64,000 bases of DNA, taken from the NCBI GenBank assembly GCA_030653365.1, contig JAURZL010000019.1:1-64000 (forward strand), in the 5' to 3' direction. The notes beneath the pieces are model-generated. The model worked only from the letters and a program-made list of their open reading frames with translations. It did no database searches and was not told the origin of the DNA. The stretch is from Anaerolineaceae bacterium. Its GTDB lineage: Bacteria; Chloroflexota; Anaerolineae; Anaerolineales; Anaerolineaceae. How positions within the stretch are numbered: position 1 is the first letter of the stretch; each line of letters begins with the position of its first letter. A program made the translations under genes and the position numbers. Shown piece by piece: positions 34,641 to 44,339 of this stretch.

Positions 34641-36434
34641 ATGTCTGATCATCAAACTACCATTCCAAACCCTTTCCGCCTTAAATCTTCAACCTCTTTG
34701 TGGCGATTGTTATTGCGGGTATATGCTTATTTACGACCTTATTGGAAACAAACATGCGGAGCCTATCTATCGTTGCTTGGCATTTTGGGATTAAGTGCAT
34801 CCATTCCTCAGTTCATCCGCTGGATTATTGATACAGGGATTGAAAAAAACCAGCCAGAAGTGCTTACCTGGTCAGTATTGGCTCTATTAGGATTAACACT
34901 GGTAAAAGGAGTATTTAATTATTTCCAGGGAATCCTCAGCGAAACAGCCTCTCAAAATGTAGCCTACGATTTACGGAATGAGATTCAGAAGAAATTAACC
35001 CAGCTTTCTTTTTCCTTTCATGACACATCTGAAACCGGGGAGTTGCTTTCCCGGGCAATCCAGGATGTGGAGCGATTACGTTTTCTGACGGGAAGGGCAA
35101 CCATCCGAATTCTGGATGGAGCCTTATTAATCATTGTCACCATCGTGATTTTATTGGTGATGAATTTTAAATTGGGATTACTGGTGTTAATTAGTCTTCC
35201 TGTTCTGGTCCATCGGGCTTTTTATTTCGGGTCTCGTTTTCGCCCACTTTCTCTGATGGTGCAAAAGCAACTAGCCCGATTAACCACAGCCGTTGAACAG
35301 AATTTACGAGGCAGCCGCGTGGTGAAGGCCTATGCCCAGGAGCCGGCAGAGATAGAACGCTTTGAAATTGAAAATCAACATTGGTTTGAATTAACAGCAA
35401 CGTCTGCAAAATTGCAGGCAGTGAATATGCCCTTGTTATTTTTAATCTCCAATATTGGAACAGTGATCATCGTGTTATTTGGTGGTTATCTGGTTATTAA
35501 GGAGCAAATAACCTTTGGTGTATTATTGGCGTTCATAACCTATCTGGGGCAGCTTGTGGAACCGATCAGACGATTGGGGATCATCATCCCTGCTGTGGCG
35601 ATTGCCGGATCATCCGCTGAGCGAATCTTTGATATTTTGGACGTGGTTCCTGATGTCGAAGATGATCCGGATGCGAAACCGTTGTCCATCATGAATGGAC
35701 ACGTTCGATTTGAACAGGTGTCATTCAGCTATGGGAAACAAACAGTTTTGAGTGAAGTTGATTTTGAGGTGCAGCCAGGTCAAATTGTAGCATTATTGGG
35801 GGCAACCGGATCGGGAAAGTCAACCATTATCAGCTTGATTCCACGCTTTTATGATCCGACCTGGGGGAGAATTCTTATTGATGGAATGGATATTCGCAAG
35901 GCTACTTTATTCTCTTTGCGCAGCCAGATCGGGATTGTCTTACAGGAGACCACTTTGTTTGCTGCCAGTATAAGAGAGAATATTGCTTTTGGGCAAAATA
36001 ATGCCAAAGAAGAAGATATCGTTTCGGCTGCGAAAGCCGCACAAGCCTTTGAATTTATTGAACGCAGCCCTGACGGAATGGATACTTATGTAGGAGAAAG
36101 AGGAATTACATTATCCGGTGGACAAAAACAACGCATTGCAATTGCGAGGGTGTTGTTAATGAATCCGCGTATATTAATTCTGGATGATGCAACCTCATCA
36201 GTTGATACAGAGACTGAACATTTGATACAAGTGGCATTTGAGAATCTCGTCAAAGGACGAACTACCTTCGTGATAGCCCACCGGTTAAGTACTGTGCGAA
36301 ATGCAGATTTAATCCTGGTTCTGGATCATGGGAGAATTGTTGCTCGCGGAACCCATGAGAGCCTGTTGACGACATCAAAACAATACATCGAAATATACAA
36401 TCGCCAACTGAAACAACAGGAAGGTGCAATATGA
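34641..36434 (+). CDS. ABC exporter half-transporter, first subunit (degenerate Walker B)
   Basis: The product (597 residues) has six TM segments (roughly residues 35-320) and an ATPase domain: Walker A GATGSGKS at about 387-394, signature TLSGGQKQR at about 490, and Walker B LILDDATSSVD at about 512, where the usual catalytic Glu is Asp. It is tied to the next gene by an ATGA overlap, so the two probably form a heterodimer with one degenerate site. The substrate (lipid, drug or peptide) is unknown. The start ATG follows GAAGGG and a longer reading lacks a site. Confidence 0.92.
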   Translation: MSDHQTTIPNPFRLKSSTSLWRLLLRVYAYLRPYWKQTCGAYLSLLGILGLSASIPQFIRWIIDTGIEKNQPEVLTWSVLALLGLTLVKGVFNYFQGILSETASQNVAYDLRNEIQKKLTQLSFSFHDTSETGELLSRAIQDVERLRFLTGRATIRILDGALLIIVTIVILLVMNFKLGLLVLISLPVLVHRAFYFGSRFRPLSLMVQKQLARLTTAVEQNLRGSRVVKAYAQEPAEIERFEIENQHWFELTATSAKLQAVNMPLLFLISNIGTVIIVLFGGYLVIKEQITFGVLLAFITYLGQLVEPIRRLGIIIPAVAIAGSSAERIFDILDVVPDVEDDPDAKPLSIMNGHVRFEQVSFSYGKQTVLSEVDFEVQPGQIVALLGATGSGKSTIISLIPRFYDPTWGRILIDGMDIRKATLFSLRSQIGIVLQETTLFAASIRENIAFGQNNAKEEDIVSAAKAAQAFEFIERSPDGMDTYVGERGITLSGGQKQRIAIARVLLMNPRILILDDATSSVDTETEHLIQVAFENLVKGRTTFVIAHRLSTVRNADLILVLDHGRIVARGTHESLLTTSKQYIEIYNRQLKQQEGAI

Positions 36435-38254
36435 GTTTTTCGATTGGATCTTCCTCGGCTGGAATGGGACCTCGTTCTGTGTTGGAACATTTCGGTGCAA
36501 ATCAACGCGAAGGTGAGATGTTCAACCGCGAAGTTGTGCGGCGTATGCTCCAATACTTAAGCCCTTATCGATTAAAAATGTCGTTCGCTTTGTTCCTGAC
36601 ACTGATTGAATCAGGATTAACTTTATTGACCCCTTTTCTGTTAAAAGAAGCGATTGACCGTTATATACTCCCTGGAGATTTTCCCGGATTAGTTCGAATT
36701 TCGATCATCATCGCTGTGACTTTTGTGGCTCTCTATTTTGTAAGTTCGGCTCAGCGCTATCTGGTCTCTTGGGTTGGGCAGCGAATGCTGGCAACGTTGC
36801 GCAGCGATCTATTCCGTCACCTGCAAAGACTTCAGCAGGGATATCATGACCGCAATATAGTGGGCGTGACTGTCTCACGCGTAATTAATGATGTGGCTGA
36901 GATCAATGAATTATTTTCTCAGGGGATCATCACACTGATTGGTGATTTATTGGTTTTAATCGGCATCATCGTGGTGATGCTGACGATGAGCCCCCGGTTG
37001 GCATTATTGACCTTTATCGTAATTCCTTTGATGTTGTTCGCCACGTGGTTATTTTCAAAGCAGGCGAAGAAAGCTTTCCGAGAAACACGTTCCAAAGTGG
37101 CAGCAGTGGTCGGAGATCTGGCTGAGGATTTAAGCGGGATGCGGGTGATCCAGGCATTTGCGCAGGAAAAGGCTTCACATGAACGTTTTGATAAAGTCAA
37201 TGTTGAAAATCGAAATGCCTATATTAATGCGATGTCGCTGTCATTTGTTTTTCTGCCATCGATCGAGTTTTTGGGAATGCTGGCAACCGGGATTGTCTTA
37301 TGGTTTGGTGGTCGATTTGTGATTTCCGAAGAAGTTACTCTGGGTGTGATGGTGGCTTTTTTATCGTATGTCACTCGTTTCTTTAATCCAATTCAGGAAT
37401 TGAGTCGAATGTATACGACCTTACAATCAGCCATGGCAGGGGGTGAACAGGTGTTAAAACTGTTGGACACCCCGATTGTTGTGGCGGATGATCCGGACGC
37501 AATCGAATTGGAAGAGGTTATCGGAAAAATTGAATTTGAGCATGTGACATTCCGTTATCGGGAAGATACACCGGTTGTGTTGGATAATATTAGCTTGCGA
37601 ATTCCTGCCAGGAAAATGGTCGCTATCGTTGGACCAACCGGAGCAGGAAAAACAACAATTGCCAATCTGGTTGCTAGATTTTATGATGTCAGTGATGGTG
37701 GTGTTCTGCTGGATGAAATTGATCTGAGAATGATCAAACAGCGTTCTTTACGTCAATTTGTACGGATTGTCTCGCAGGATCCTTTTCTCTTTTCTCGCAC
37801 AATCGAGGAAAATATCCGCTATGGAAAACCAGATGCAAGTGAAGAAGAGGTGATCGAAGCTGCCAGGATGGCAAATGCGCATGGATTTATCAGTGCTTTA
37901 CCGGATGGATATCAGACCAGAATTCAGGAAGGCGGTGTCAATCTTTCGGTCGGCCAACGCCAGTTGCTCACGATCGCCAGGGCAATTTTAACCGATCCAC
38001 GGGTTTTGATTTTGGATGAAGCCACAGCAAATATTGACACAGTGACTGAAGTCTTGATTCAGCAGGCATTAGATCGTTTGTTATATGAGCGCACTTCGAT
38101 CGTGATTGCTCATCGATTGAGTACTGTTCGTAAGGCTGATTGGATTTATGTATTAGATCAGGGAAAGATTCGTGAGCAGGGGACACATGCTGAATTGTTA
38201 GCCCAAAAAGGATTGTATTTTGACCTGCATGAACGACAATTTATCGGAGAGTGA
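36431..38254 (+). CDS. ABC exporter half-transporter, second subunit (degenerate signature)
   Basis: The 607-residue partner has six spans, Walker A GPTGAGKT at about 400, a signature NLSVGQRQL at about 503 instead of LSGGQ, and an intact Walker B LILDEATANID at about 528. With the first subunit's Asp-containing Walker B this gives one non-consensus nucleotide site (Walker A/B of subunit one plus LSVGQ of subunit two), as in the Thermotoga TM287/288 type. It starts inside the stop of the upstream gene (ATGA). Confidence 0.93.
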   Translation: MSFSIGSSSAGMGPRSVLEHFGANQREGEMFNREVVRRMLQYLSPYRLKMSFALFLTLIESGLTLLTPFLLKEAIDRYILPGDFPGLVRISIIIAVTFVALYFVSSAQRYLVSWVGQRMLATLRSDLFRHLQRLQQGYHDRNIVGVTVSRVINDVAEINELFSQGIITLIGDLLVLIGIIVVMLTMSPRLALLTFIVIPLMLFATWLFSKQAKKAFRETRSKVAAVVGDLAEDLSGMRVIQAFAQEKASHERFDKVNVENRNAYINAMSLSFVFLPSIEFLGMLATGIVLWFGGRFVISEEVTLGVMVAFLSYVTRFFNPIQELSRMYTTLQSAMAGGEQVLKLLDTPIVVADDPDAIELEEVIGKIEFEHVTFRYREDTPVVLDNISLRIPARKMVAIVGPTGAGKTTIANLVARFYDVSDGGVLLDEIDLRMIKQRSLRQFVRIVSQDPFLFSRTIEENIRYGKPDASEEEVIEAARMANAHGFISALPDGYQTRIQEGGVNLSVGQRQLLTIARAILTDPRVLILDEATANIDTVTEVLIQQALDRLLYERTSIVIAHRLSTVRKADWIYVLDQGKIREQGTHAELLAQKGLYFDLHERQFIGE

Positions 38255-38841
38255 GACATCAGGATTTGTAATGTAAAATGCAAAGGGGAATGGAAATTCA
38301 TAACAAAAAATCAGTCTACACTTTGATTTGCTATATAAAGATTTTCTTATACAATTATTGTGAATAAAGGAACAAATTATTCTTTTATTCGAATTATTAA
38401 AAACAATATGCATTTGCATGTTGGCTCAAAACCGTTGCCGCATTGGAATTCCAATGCGGCAAGAACTTTAATGAACCGACATTAACTCGTTTAATCACAG
38501 AAGAGATCTTCCATTTATTGATTTCCGAATTGAATAGCAGGATCGCTAAAAATGATACAAATGGAGGTATTATGTTAAAGTTTAGTGAGTTCAACCACAA
38601 TCATCATTCCTTTGGGATGAAAATGTTGGTAAAATTTATTCGACGTGGAATCCGAAAATTGGATTCCTTAAAATTTTGTTTTCGATTTTTTGCCTTTCGC
38701 AGTCGGTTTTAATATAATGAATATGCAGGGAGCTCTGAGAAATTGAAATTCAATACTTACTTTGCTTTAATCCTTATTTTTTTGAATTTTTATACACAAA
38801 TCTTTGCCTATTAACTCATGGTTACCAGGAGATGATCAAGT
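38255..38841. other. Gene-poor, AT-rich stretch
   Basis: Nearly 590 bases without a convincing gene. An 89-codon reading at 38443-38712 starts inside a palindrome and is not called. The stretch holds a 28-bp palindrome (38435-38462) and a second short hairpin, GGAATCC...GGATTCC near 38647-38668. The ribosome-binding site for the next gene, CCAGGAG, is at 38826-38832. Confidence 0.6.
38435..38462. repeat. Perfect 28-bp palindrome
   Basis: TTGCCGCATTGGAA (38435-38448) is followed directly by its exact reverse complement (38449-38462), with no loop. There is no T tract after it, so it is not an ordinary terminator. It could be a protein-binding site or cruciform former. Confidence 0.8.
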
Positions 38842-40869
38842 ATGGTCAATTTTATCAAAAGTATTAAAGGTCAACTTTCAGAAGGTCCTCTGTTAGCAAT
38901 CATCATGATCAGTCTGACTGCAATATTGACCTATGGAATCATGATCCCAAACCTTGGTTATTACTATGATGATTGGTACACAATTTGGTCAGGTGTTTCA
39001 CGTGGTGCGGAAAGCCTGATTTCCCTTTTCAGTCTGGATCGCCCTTTTATGGGAAACATTTATTCGTTTTTCTTTAGAATCATTGGCGAGAATATTGCCG
39101 GGTGGCATATTTTTGCATTAATTTTCCGGATAAGCGGTGCATTTGCATTTTATTGGATTCTGAAACTTGTCTGGCCAAAACAAAAAGAACTTCCCATTCT
39201 AGCTGCCATGTTATTCGTGGTCTTTCCCGGTTTCCTTGCGCAACCCAACGCAGCCACCAAGATCAACCACCTGATCGGCTTTGCCGGCGCACTTTTTTCG
39301 ATTGCGCTAAGCCTTTTGGCATTACGATCTGGAGACCGTTTGCGGCGATTTTTCTTGATCCTCCTTTCTGTGTTTTTGTTGATGTTCTATGTCTGGATTT
39401 ATGAATATATGATCGGGCTAGAAGTAATGCGAATAGTACTACTTTTCTTTGTCCAATGGCAGCTCCATCCTGAAAAGACTCTTCAGATTGTTAAGAAATT
39501 GATCTGGTTATATCTGCCCCTGGCAGCGGGAATTGGAATTTTCTTGATCTGGCGCGTCTATATTTTTGAAAGTTCTCGCAATGCCACCGATCTTAACGGT
39601 CTGGTGGATTCCTACCGCAGCGATTTTGTAACCATGGTCTTAAGGCTGATCTTTCAGACTGTAAAGGATTTTCTCTCAGCATCGGTATTCGCCTGGTTCG
39701 TCCAACCTTATAAACTTCTGTCGATTTCACGATTCAGCCAAATACTGATAGCCTTTTCAGTCGGAGCGTCTGGCGTTGCTCTTGGACTTATTTATCTTTA
39801 CTTTGTTAGACATCCCATCAATGAAGAAGAGGGAAGTGAAAAACCTTGGATTTGGGTTTTGATCGGTAGTATCATCGTACTGGGTGCTGTTTTACCTGTT
39901 GTACTTTCAAATCGCTTCCTAAACCTTAATGATTCCTATAAAGCTTATGCCTTGCATCCTTCCGCTGGCACGATTATCATCCTGCTGGGTATATTGCTGG
40001 TGATGAAACCCAACTATCGGAAAGTAGGAATGCTGACTTTGATAGGCTTTTCGGTCATGGTTCAAATGCTCAATGGCCAGGCCTGGAATGGTTATTGGGA
40101 AAACCAACTAAATTTCTGGTGGCAATTAAGCTGGAGAGCCCCCGCCTTTCAGGAAAATACGCTTGTCATGGGTTATTTGCCGTCTGATTTCCCATTCCAT
40201 GAAGATTATGAAATCTGGGGGCCAATTAACTTGATCTACCATCCTGAACCACAATCATTTCCGTCAATACAGGCGCAGATCCTTAACCTGGAAACCGTTG
40301 GATATGTAGTAGAAAATGATTTACTTGATGGAATAGTCAGAGACATCAACGTACCCCGAAATTACGCCAACTTAATATTAATTGGACAACCTTTTGCTGG
40401 AGCATGTCTGCACACCTTTGACGGAAATATGCCGGTTTACTCTTCCAACGAGAGACAATACGTTAATATAGTTGCAAAATTCTCAGATATCAGCCGGATT
40501 GTTACTGACGGCTCCGCACCTGATCTGCCAAAAAACATTTTTGGGGAAGAACCGTCTCATGGCTGGTGTTATTACTTCCAGAAAGCATCTCTGGCAAGGC
40601 AGCAAGGCAAATGGCAGGAAATTGTCAATATTTACGATACGGTGGTCGCAGCTGGACACAAACCAGTTGATGACTCAGAATATTTTGTTTTTGTTGAAGG
40701 GCTGGTTAACAGCGGTCAAAGTGAAAAAGCCATGCAAATCGTCCAAAATCAGATAGGAAGAAATGATGCTTTAAGATATTCATTATGTCGCACTTTGCAA
40801 TCTGCAACCGACTATCCGTCTGGTTTTGAGTATGAAAAAAAGACGATCACTGACTTAATCTGCCAGTAA
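38842..40869 (+). CDS. Large multispan membrane protein of unknown function
   Basis: The 675-residue protein has about ten membrane spans (to about residue 430) followed by a soluble C-terminal part. The first extracytoplasmic loop, NLGYYYDDWYTIWSG, has paired Asp residues as in GT-C glycosyltransferases, but I do not recognise a family. The C-terminal part is helical and TPR-like (YYFQKASLARQQGKWQEIVNIYDTV; FVEGLVNSGQSEKAMQIVQNQ). A fragment of a related gene lies at 40952-41279. Function is open; a sugar transfer role is a guess. Confidence 0.7.
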   Translation: MVNFIKSIKGQLSEGPLLAIIMISLTAILTYGIMIPNLGYYYDDWYTIWSGVSRGAESLISLFSLDRPFMGNIYSFFFRIIGENIAGWHIFALIFRISGAFAFYWILKLVWPKQKELPILAAMLFVVFPGFLAQPNAATKINHLIGFAGALFSIALSLLALRSGDRLRRFFLILLSVFLLMFYVWIYEYMIGLEVMRIVLLFFVQWQLHPEKTLQIVKKLIWLYLPLAAGIGIFLIWRVYIFESSRNATDLNGLVDSYRSDFVTMVLRLIFQTVKDFLSASVFAWFVQPYKLLSISRFSQILIAFSVGASGVALGLIYLYFVRHPINEEEGSEKPWIWVLIGSIIVLGAVLPVVLSNRFLNLNDSYKAYALHPSAGTIIILLGILLVMKPNYRKVGMLTLIGFSVMVQMLNGQAWNGYWENQLNFWWQLSWRAPAFQENTLVMGYLPSDFPFHEDYEIWGPINLIYHPEPQSFPSIQAQILNLETVGYVVENDLLDGIVRDINVPRNYANLILIGQPFAGACLHTFDGNMPVYSSNERQYVNIVAKFSDISRIVTDGSAPDLPKNIFGEEPSHGWCYYFQKASLARQQGKWQEIVNIYDTVVAAGHKPVDDSEYFVFVEGLVNSGQSEKAMQIVQNQIGRNDALRYSLCRTLQSATDYPSGFEYEKKTITDLICQ

Positions 40870-40951
40870 TAAATCCAAAACCTGATGATGGAAGAATAAT
40901 CACCACCAATTAAATCAGAATCAGGTTTTAGCTGTTTCAAGGGGTAATAGG

Positions 40952-41279
40952 TTAAAACAAATCAAGACAGGCAACATTATCCAAGATTTTTAATTTTCCA
41001 CCACCGGTTGCATCCACAATTCGCCAGATGTCTTTTTCAAATTCCTCTTTTGCCACTTGGTCATAACCAATTCTGGATATATCAGTTGTATACCTTGTGC
41101 TTTTGAAGAAGAAAATTCTCCAAATAATCAAAATTACCAAAGCAAATGAATAAGGGATCGTTTTTATCATCCTTGTAGTAACCAAAACTCTGAATTTTTG
41201 GGGCATATGAAATTAGTGCGAACAATAATAAAAAAAATGCTCCGATCCAAAATGAATGTCTGGTTATTTTTGACATCAA
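40952..41279 (-). pseudogene. Decayed paralogue of the 38842 membrane protein
   Basis: Two overlapping minus-strand frames together resemble the 675-residue protein encoded on the plus strand. The first frame gives an N-terminus ending in IQSFGYYKDD (compare LGYYYDD), and the second, shifted frame gives ILIIWRIFFFKSTRYTTDI (compare IFLIWRVYIFESSRNATDL). The middle, about 170 residues in the intact gene, is missing, and the frame changes between the two parts. It is probably an inactivated copy with an internal deletion. Confidence 0.7.
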
Positions 41280-41377
41280 TGACTCCCAGGGTATTATTGA
41301 TTTCCTTTATTATAATCACCTTGAATAGTATTAATTAATGATTACACGATTTAGAATATCATCCCTGAGAATCAATG

Positions 41378-41386
41378 TGTTAGAAT
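41378..41386 (+). promoter_or_regulatory. Extended -10 promoter of maf
   Basis: TGT-TAGAAT (41378-41386) ends six bases before the ATG at 41393. Like the 10762 and 24236 genes, this would give a leaderless mRNA. Confidence 0.5.
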
Positions 41387-41392
41387 CACTGA

Positions 41393-42061
41393 ATGATGGA
41401 TCACTCCTGGATTTTGGCTTCAAATTCACCTCGGAGAAAGGAACTGCTCGGTCTTTTCAAGCAGCCTTTCATTGTCTCTCCAGCGGATATTGACGAAAGT
41501 GAACTCAGTGGTGAAACACCTGGGGATTATGTGTGCCGTCTGGCGAAGACAAAGGCTGAGGTGGTGGTGAATCGTTTTCCAATGGCTGAAGTAATTATTG
41601 CTGCTGACACGACAGTTGCCGATGGAAATGAGATATTGGGCAAACCGCTGGATTTGGAAGATGGTTTTCGGATGCTGCGGCAGCTTAGAGGACGGGAACA
41701 TCAGGTGTACACTGCAATTACAATAGCGATCCCTCCTGAAGGAGTGTTGCTGCAGGAGTTATGTCTCACTCAAGTACCCATGCGAGCCTATTCAGATAGT
41801 GAAATAGAAGAATATTTGCAAAGTGGCGATCCGATGGACAAAGCCGGTGCCTATGGTATACAACATCGAGGTTTTCATCCTGTGGAATCTTTTCAAGGTT
41901 GTTTTGCCAGTGTGATGGGTTTTCCAGCCTGTCACCTCGCACGTAGTTTGATGAAAACAGGAAAAATGCCACCAATTGAAATTAACATTGCCTGTCAACA
42001 ATATTTACAATATGATTGTCCAATAGCAAGTCGAGTATTGGTTGGAGAGAATATTGGATGA
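41393..42061 (+). CDS. maf: Maf family nucleoside triphosphate pyrophosphatase
   Basis: The 222-residue protein has the Maf signature LASNSPRRKELLGLF at the N-terminus, followed by VSPADIDES, IIAADTTVADGNEILGKP and MDKAGAYGIQHRG. Maf proteins hydrolyse non-canonical or canonical nucleoside triphosphates and limit septation when overproduced. An alternative ATG lies one codon later (41396). The C-terminal tail after residue 190 is longer than typical. No ribosome-binding site is evident. PBP follows after 34 bases. Confidence 0.92.
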   Translation: MMDHSWILASNSPRRKELLGLFKQPFIVSPADIDESELSGETPGDYVCRLAKTKAEVVVNRFPMAEVIIAADTTVADGNEILGKPLDLEDGFRMLRQLRGREHQVYTAITIAIPPEGVLLQELCLTQVPMRAYSDSEIEEYLQSGDPMDKAGAYGIQHRGFHPVESFQGCFASVMGFPACHLARSLMKTGKMPPIEINIACQQYLQYDCPIASRVLVGENIG

Positions 42062-42095
42062 GAACGATTAACTGGGGTAAACTCTGGAGGATTGT

Positions 42096-44336
42096 ATGAA
42101 ACGGTTCATAAGCTTACTCCTGCTACTGGTGGTTTTGGTCAGTGCCTGTACCTCGCCAGCAATTGAAACACCAACGGAAATTGTTCCACTTGTAACAGCA
42201 ACCTTACCTGATCCTCAAATCAGTACTACTCGATCACCAGATGTGAAGCAAGCAGCTCAATCGTATCTTAATTTATGGGCTGAAGAAGATTATGAAGGAA
42301 TGTATGCCATGCTCAGTCCACTGAGTCAGGATGCTTTTCCAAAAGAAGGTTTTATCAAACGTCATCAGGATGCTACCAATGCAATGACTCTTGTGGAATT
42401 AACCAGTGAAGTAACCTCTGCACTCACCAATCCCCGCAATGCACAGGTCGGATATATCGTAAATTTTGAAACAGCTCTGGTCGGCACGATCAGTCGTGAG
42501 ATGGTCATGAATCTTGCATTGGAAGAGAATACCTGGAAGGTGCAATGGGAAGAAGGAATGATCTTGCCTGAATTCAAAGGTGGCAACTATCTCTCCATGG
42601 ATATCAGTGCTCCTGCTCGGGGAAATATTTATGACAGTGATGGAAATGCGCTTGTTGCTCAATCCGAAGTAGTTGCGTTAGGCATCACACCGGGTGGCAT
42701 TCAGGATGGTACGGATGGAACGATCATGGAATATCTTTCACGTCTGACGGGATTAAACCGGGATTATATTTACTCGTTGTATCAATTTGCAGGACCGGAT
42801 TGGTACATCCCGATTGGTGAAACAGCCAGGTCGAATGTGGATCGTTATTACAACACCCTTTCAACATTGGGTGGACTGAATATGAACTACTATACGTCCC
42901 GTTATTACTTCGATGGGGGCACAGCAGCGCATATTACCGGGTACGTTCAACCAATATTTCCGGAAGAACTCGATGAGTACAAACGCATGGGGTATCGAGG
43001 AGATGAAAAAGTGGGTCGTACTGGTTTAGAAGCATGGGGGGAAGATATTCTGATAGGCAAGAAGGGTGCCTCCTTATACGTGATACGGCCAGATGGAACC
43101 GTCGAAACCAGGATCGGATATGCGGATTCCCAATTGTCACAATCCATCTACACAACCATTGAAAAAGATTTTCAAGCCGAAGTCGAATTGGCGATAAATG
43201 GTTTTCGTGGCGCAGTGGTCGTGTTGGAACGCGATACTGGTCGGGTATTGGCGATGGCATCTTCACCGACCTATGACCCTAATTTATTCGATCCGAACAA
43301 TGTTAATAGCAGCTGGATGCTGGGGGATATGCTGAATCCAACTGAAAACCGCCTCTTGAACCGTGCTGCCCAGAGCTCGTATCCGCTGGGATCTGTATTT
43401 AAGATTATTACCATGGCTGCTGCATTGGAAACTGATACGTTTAAAGCAGATGACAGATATTTTTGTGGTCATACCTACACCGATTTAGCTGGTGTGACCC
43501 TTTACGATTGGACATATGAGAAAGAATTGCCTCCCAGTGGTGATCTTAGCCTCTCAGAAGGATTGATGCGATCCTGCAACCCCTGGTTTTATCATATTGG
43601 CTTGACGATGTACAACCGTGGTTTACAAAATGGGATCGCCGATATGGCACGGGCATTTGGACTCGGATCAGCCACCGGAATTGGTCAGGTTCAGGAAGTG
43701 ACCGGAAATATCCCTGATACATTGACCCCTGGTGATTCGGTTCAACTGGCGATTGGGCAAAGCAGCATGCTGGTTACCCCGTTACAGGTGGCTGCGTTTG
43801 TCGCAGCTGTGGGGAATGGTGGTACCTTATACCGCCCTCAATTGGTAGAATCAATTGCCCCCGCAGATGGAGACCCTACTTTTGAGTTTGAACCAATCGT
43901 CAACGGTGAATTACCTGTATCTCAAGAAAACCTGGCGATTATTCAGGAAGCAATGCGCAGTGTTGTGGCTGATGCACGTGGAACAGCACGCAACCCCATG
44001 TTGGGATTACAAATCCCTATATACGGAAAAACAGGAACAGCTCAAAATCCTCCCTTAAGACCCCATGCCTGGTTTGCTGGTTACACTGATTTGGGTAACC
44101 CTGATCGTCCCGATATAGCAGTAGTCGTTTTTGCTGAAAACGCGGGCGAGGGATCAGAAGTTGCAGCACCAATTTTTAGACGGGTGATTGAATTGTATTT
44201 CTTTGGAAGACCATCGCGAATTTATCCCTGGGAATCAACCATGTATGTAACCCGAACACCAACATCCCTGTACACAAATACACCGGAACAACAACCTACT
44301 GAAGAACCGCAACAAGAAGAGACGCCGGAGCCTTAA
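42096..44336 (+). CDS. Penicillin-binding protein with NTF2-like (MecA_N) domain
   Basis: The 746-residue lipoprotein (signal LLLLVVLVSACTS) has an NTF2-like N-terminal domain (residues about 45-150), a dimerisation domain (ARGNIYDSDGNALVAQ onward), and a transpeptidase domain with SVFK at about 432, a RSCN motif and YGKTGTAQ at about 642. The tail is Thr/Pro/Glu-rich. The layout matches MecA-like class B PBPs. It cross-links peptidoglycan at the outside of the membrane. A lipobox on a PBP is unusual and may replace the usual N-terminal anchor. rsgA follows immediately. Confidence 0.92.
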   Translation: MKRFISLLLLLVVLVSACTSPAIETPTEIVPLVTATLPDPQISTTRSPDVKQAAQSYLNLWAEEDYEGMYAMLSPLSQDAFPKEGFIKRHQDATNAMTLVELTSEVTSALTNPRNAQVGYIVNFETALVGTISREMVMNLALEENTWKVQWEEGMILPEFKGGNYLSMDISAPARGNIYDSDGNALVAQSEVVALGITPGGIQDGTDGTIMEYLSRLTGLNRDYIYSLYQFAGPDWYIPIGETARSNVDRYYNTLSTLGGLNMNYYTSRYYFDGGTAAHITGYVQPIFPEELDEYKRMGYRGDEKVGRTGLEAWGEDILIGKKGASLYVIRPDGTVETRIGYADSQLSQSIYTTIEKDFQAEVELAINGFRGAVVVLERDTGRVLAMASSPTYDPNLFDPNNVNSSWMLGDMLNPTENRLLNRAAQSSYPLGSVFKIITMAAALETDTFKADDRYFCGHTYTDLAGVTLYDWTYEKELPPSGDLSLSEGLMRSCNPWFYHIGLTMYNRGLQNGIADMARAFGLGSATGIGQVQEVTGNIPDTLTPGDSVQLAIGQSSMLVTPLQVAAFVAAVGNGGTLYRPQLVESIAPADGDPTFEFEPIVNGELPVSQENLAIIQEAMRSVVADARGTARNPMLGLQIPIYGKTGTAQNPPLRPHAWFAGYTDLGNPDRPDIAVVVFAENAGEGSEVAAPIFRRVIELYFFGRPSRIYPWESTMYVTRTPTSLYTNTPEQQPTEEPQQEETPEP

Positions 44337-44339
44337 TAG

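Noticed and set aside
38443-38712. 89-codon open frame in the gene-poor region
   Set aside because: It begins inside the palindrome, lacks a ribosome-binding site and has no recognisable sequence.
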